A stretch of 8,008 nucleotides of DNA from Ferrovibrio sp964429465. GTDB taxonomy: Bacteria; Pseudomonadota; Alphaproteobacteria; Ferrovibrionales; Ferrovibrionaceae. Position 1 is the stretch's first letter; each line of letters opens with the position of its first letter. The notes below the pieces were generated by a model that had not been told where the DNA came from, ran no database searches, and worked only from the letters and a program-made list of their open reading frames with translations. Made by a program: the position numbers and the translations under genes. The stretch is from NCBI GenBank assembly GCA_964429465.1, contig CAYSCA010000153.1:1-8008 (forward strand). Reading direction: 5' to 3'. Shown piece by piece: positions 7,026 to 8,008 of the stretch.

Positions 7026-7033
7026 TCTATCTA

Positions 7034-7309
7034 ATGGCCGCCGAAAAGCCTCAAAACGTCCAGGACGTCTTTCTAAACCATATCCGCAAGACCAAGACGC
7101 CGGTCACGGTGTTCCTCGTGAACGGCGTCAAGCTGCAGGGCATCATCAGCTGGTTCGACAACTTCTCGGTGCTGCTGCGCCGCGACGGTCATATGCAGCT
7201 GGTCTACAAGCACGCCATCTCCACCGTGATGCCGTCCGGTCCGATCCAGCTGTTCGATCCGGCCGCACAGGGCGGCGGCAGCCAGAGCAGCCAGAGCGCG
7301 GAAGGCTGA
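7034..7309 (+). CDS. hfq: RNA chaperone Hfq
   Basis: A 91-residue Sm-like protein that forms a hexameric ring and pairs small RNAs with mRNAs. The Sm1 region includes FLVNGVKLQG (27-36, with Phe27 at the place of distal-face Tyr25 of E. coli Hfq, and Lys33 for Lys31). The Sm2 signature is VYKHAISTV (57-65). Proximal-face Gln10 and Asp11 (VQDVFLN) are present, and the rim patch reads RKTK (18-21) where E. coli has RRER. The C-terminal tail after residue 72 is short and rich in Gly, Gln and Ser, as usual in alphaproteobacteria. The start is fixed by AAAGG (7021-7025) and the conserved N-terminus. It has its own promoter after the dat terminator and is followed by hflX, the usual partner gene across proteobacteria. 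Confidence 0.98.
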   Translation: MAAEKPQNVQDVFLNHIRKTKTPVTVFLVNGVKLQGIISWFDNFSVLLRRDGHMQLVYKHAISTVMPSGPIQLFDPAAQGGGSQSSQSAEG

Positions 7310-7328
7310 CGCTGCCCATCAGCCGTGC

Positions 7329-7357
7329 CGATGCCGTATGATGGTGGCGCGGCATCG
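7329..7357 (+). repeat. Inverted repeat (hairpin) between hfq and hflX
   Basis: CGATGCCG (7329-7336) and CGGCATCG (7350-7357) form a perfect 8-bp stem with a 13-base loop. It ends 11 bases before the earlier hflX ATG (7369) and is followed by ATGGATTTTG, which is too weak a T run for a confident terminator. It may act as a partial terminator, a processing site or a translation-modulating structure for hflX. The 59-base spacer otherwise holds nothing recognisable. Confidence 0.5.
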
Positions 7358-7368
7358 ATGGATTTTGA

Positions 7369-8008
7369 ATGTCAGAGAGTGATATGACCGCAGACGAGCG
7401 CGCCCGGCGCGCGCTCGTTCTGCATCCAGCTTTGAAATCAACGCAGAAGGCGACGGCCGCGGATCAGCGCCGGCGGCCCGAGGCTCGCCTGGACGAGGCG
7501 GTCGGGCTGGCGCGCGCCATCGATCTGGAGATCGCTCATGCCGAGCTGATCTGGGTGTCGGCCTGGCGGCCGGCCACGCTGATCGGGCAGGGCAAGGTCG
7601 AGGAGCTTGCCGCTTTCATCGCCGAGCATCCTGTCGACGTCGTCGTGGTGGACGCGGCGGTGACGCCGGTGCAGCAGCGCAACCTGGAGCGCGCGCTCAA
7701 GGCCAAGGTGATCGACCGTACCGGGCTGATCCTGGAAATCTTCGGCGCCCGCGCCCGCACCAAGGAGGGCCGCCTGCAGGTCGAGCTGGCGCATCTGAAT
7801 TACCAGCGCTCGCGCCTGGTGAGGTCCTGGACCCACCTCGAGCGCCAGCGCGGCGGCTTCGGCTTTCTCGGCGGCCCCGGCGAAAGCCAGCTGGAAATCG
7901 ACCGCCGCCTGATCGGCGAGCGCATCATCCGGATCAAGGCGGACCTCGAGCATGTGGTGAATACGCGGCAGTTGCATCGTCGGGCCCGCCAGAAGGTGCC
8001 CTATCCGG
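7369..8008 (+). CDS. hflX: Ribosome-associated GTPase HflX, 5' part (3' end outside window)
   Basis: The first 213 codons of HflX, a translational GTPase that binds and splits stalled 70S ribosomes; the family is usually over 400 residues. Visible are the conserved RALVLHP start region (14-20), the HflX N-domain with LIGQGKVEEL around Gly73, the RLQVELAHLNYQRSRL segment, and the glycine-rich GGFGFLGGPGESQLEIDRR (162-180; GPGETQLE is commoner in the family), followed by the coiled helix leading to the G domain. The P-loop and other GTPase motifs lie past the window edge. Two starts are possible: ATG 7369, immediately after an in-frame TGA (7366-7368) with GGA 6 bases upstream, or ATG 7384 with GAGAG 4 bases upstream. 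Neither ribosome site is strong. I give the longer form, but 7384 is about as likely. It is probably cotranscribed with hfq. Confidence 0.93.
   Translation, partial: MSESDMTADERARRALVLHPALKSTQKATAADQRRRPEARLDEAVGLARAIDLEIAHAELIWVSAWRPATLIGQGKVEELAAFIAEHPVDVVVVDAAVTPVQQRNLERALKAKVIDRTGLILEIFGARARTKEGRLQVELAHLNYQRSRLVRSWTHLERQRGGFGFLGGPGESQLEIDRRLIGERIIRIKADLEHVVNTRQLHRRARQKVPYP
7394..7418 (+). repeat. Strong hairpin in the first codons of hflX
   Basis: ACGAGCGCGC (7394-7403) and GCGCGCTCGT (7409-7418) are perfect 10-bp inverted repeats around CCGGC. The sequence encodes DERARRALV of HflX, so it is inside the gene whichever start is used. No T run follows, so it is not a standard terminator. 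In mRNA it would begin 7 bases after ATG 7384 or 22 bases after ATG 7369. Confidence 0.6.

Noticed and set aside
1..8008. Search for transposons, prophage, CRISPR, toxin-antitoxin or defence genes, tRNA or rRNA
   Set aside because: Coding density is nearly complete with recognised housekeeping genes; no repeat array, integrase, inverted terminal repeats or structural RNA pattern was seen.

Overview
The window is a stretch of GC-rich (about two thirds G+C by eye) alphaproteobacterial chromosome. All seven genes lie on the + strand in the order ntrC (3' part only) - ntrY - ntrX - trkA - dat - hfq - hflX (5' part only). This succession of nitrogen-regulation genes running into trkA, hfq and hflX is a familiar alphaproteobacterial arrangement. 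With the D-amino-acid aminotransferase gene included, it best fits a Rhodospirillales-type organism; that taxonomic placement is inference, and no genus can be named from the sequence alone.

Layout. 2-703: C-terminal half of NtrC (AAA+ remainder plus Fis-type helix-turn-helix). 704-794: GC-rich spacer with a perfect 12-bp palindrome and no clear ribosome site. 795-3152: NtrY membrane sensor kinase. 3142-4533: NtrX response regulator, overlapping ntrY by 11 bases. 4558-5934: TrkA, the cytosolic regulatory subunit of K+ uptake. 5963-6868: fold-type-IV PLP aminotransferase of the D-alanine aminotransferase type. 6881-6907: a clear intrinsic terminator that closes the ntr-trkA-dat unit. 6906-6934: a good sigma70-type promoter for hfq, followed by an A-rich 5' leader. 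7034-7309: Hfq. 7310-7368: short spacer with a hairpin. 7369-8008: N-terminal part of the HflX GTPase, with a strong hairpin in its first codons.

How it works together. NtrC (with NtrB, upstream of the window) and NtrY/NtrX are two paralogous two-component pairs controlling nitrogen metabolism and, in several alphaproteobacteria, respiration and envelope functions. The tight spacing from ntrY to dat (overlap of 11, gaps of 24 and 28 bases) and the terminator after dat suggest one transcript for ntrY-ntrX-trkA-dat, probably continuing from ntrBC. hfq and hflX form a second unit with its own promoter.

This is a conserved housekeeping region and I see no new multi-gene system, mobile element, CRISPR array or RNA gene. 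The points most worth a second look are regulatory or residue-level: the ARN-like A-rich leader in front of hfq (possible Hfq self-binding), a perfect 10-bp hairpin in the first codons of hflX, an NtrX whose AAA+ domain lacks the sigma54-contacting GAFTGA loop, and a Dat with Phe at the place of the substrate-carboxylate His.
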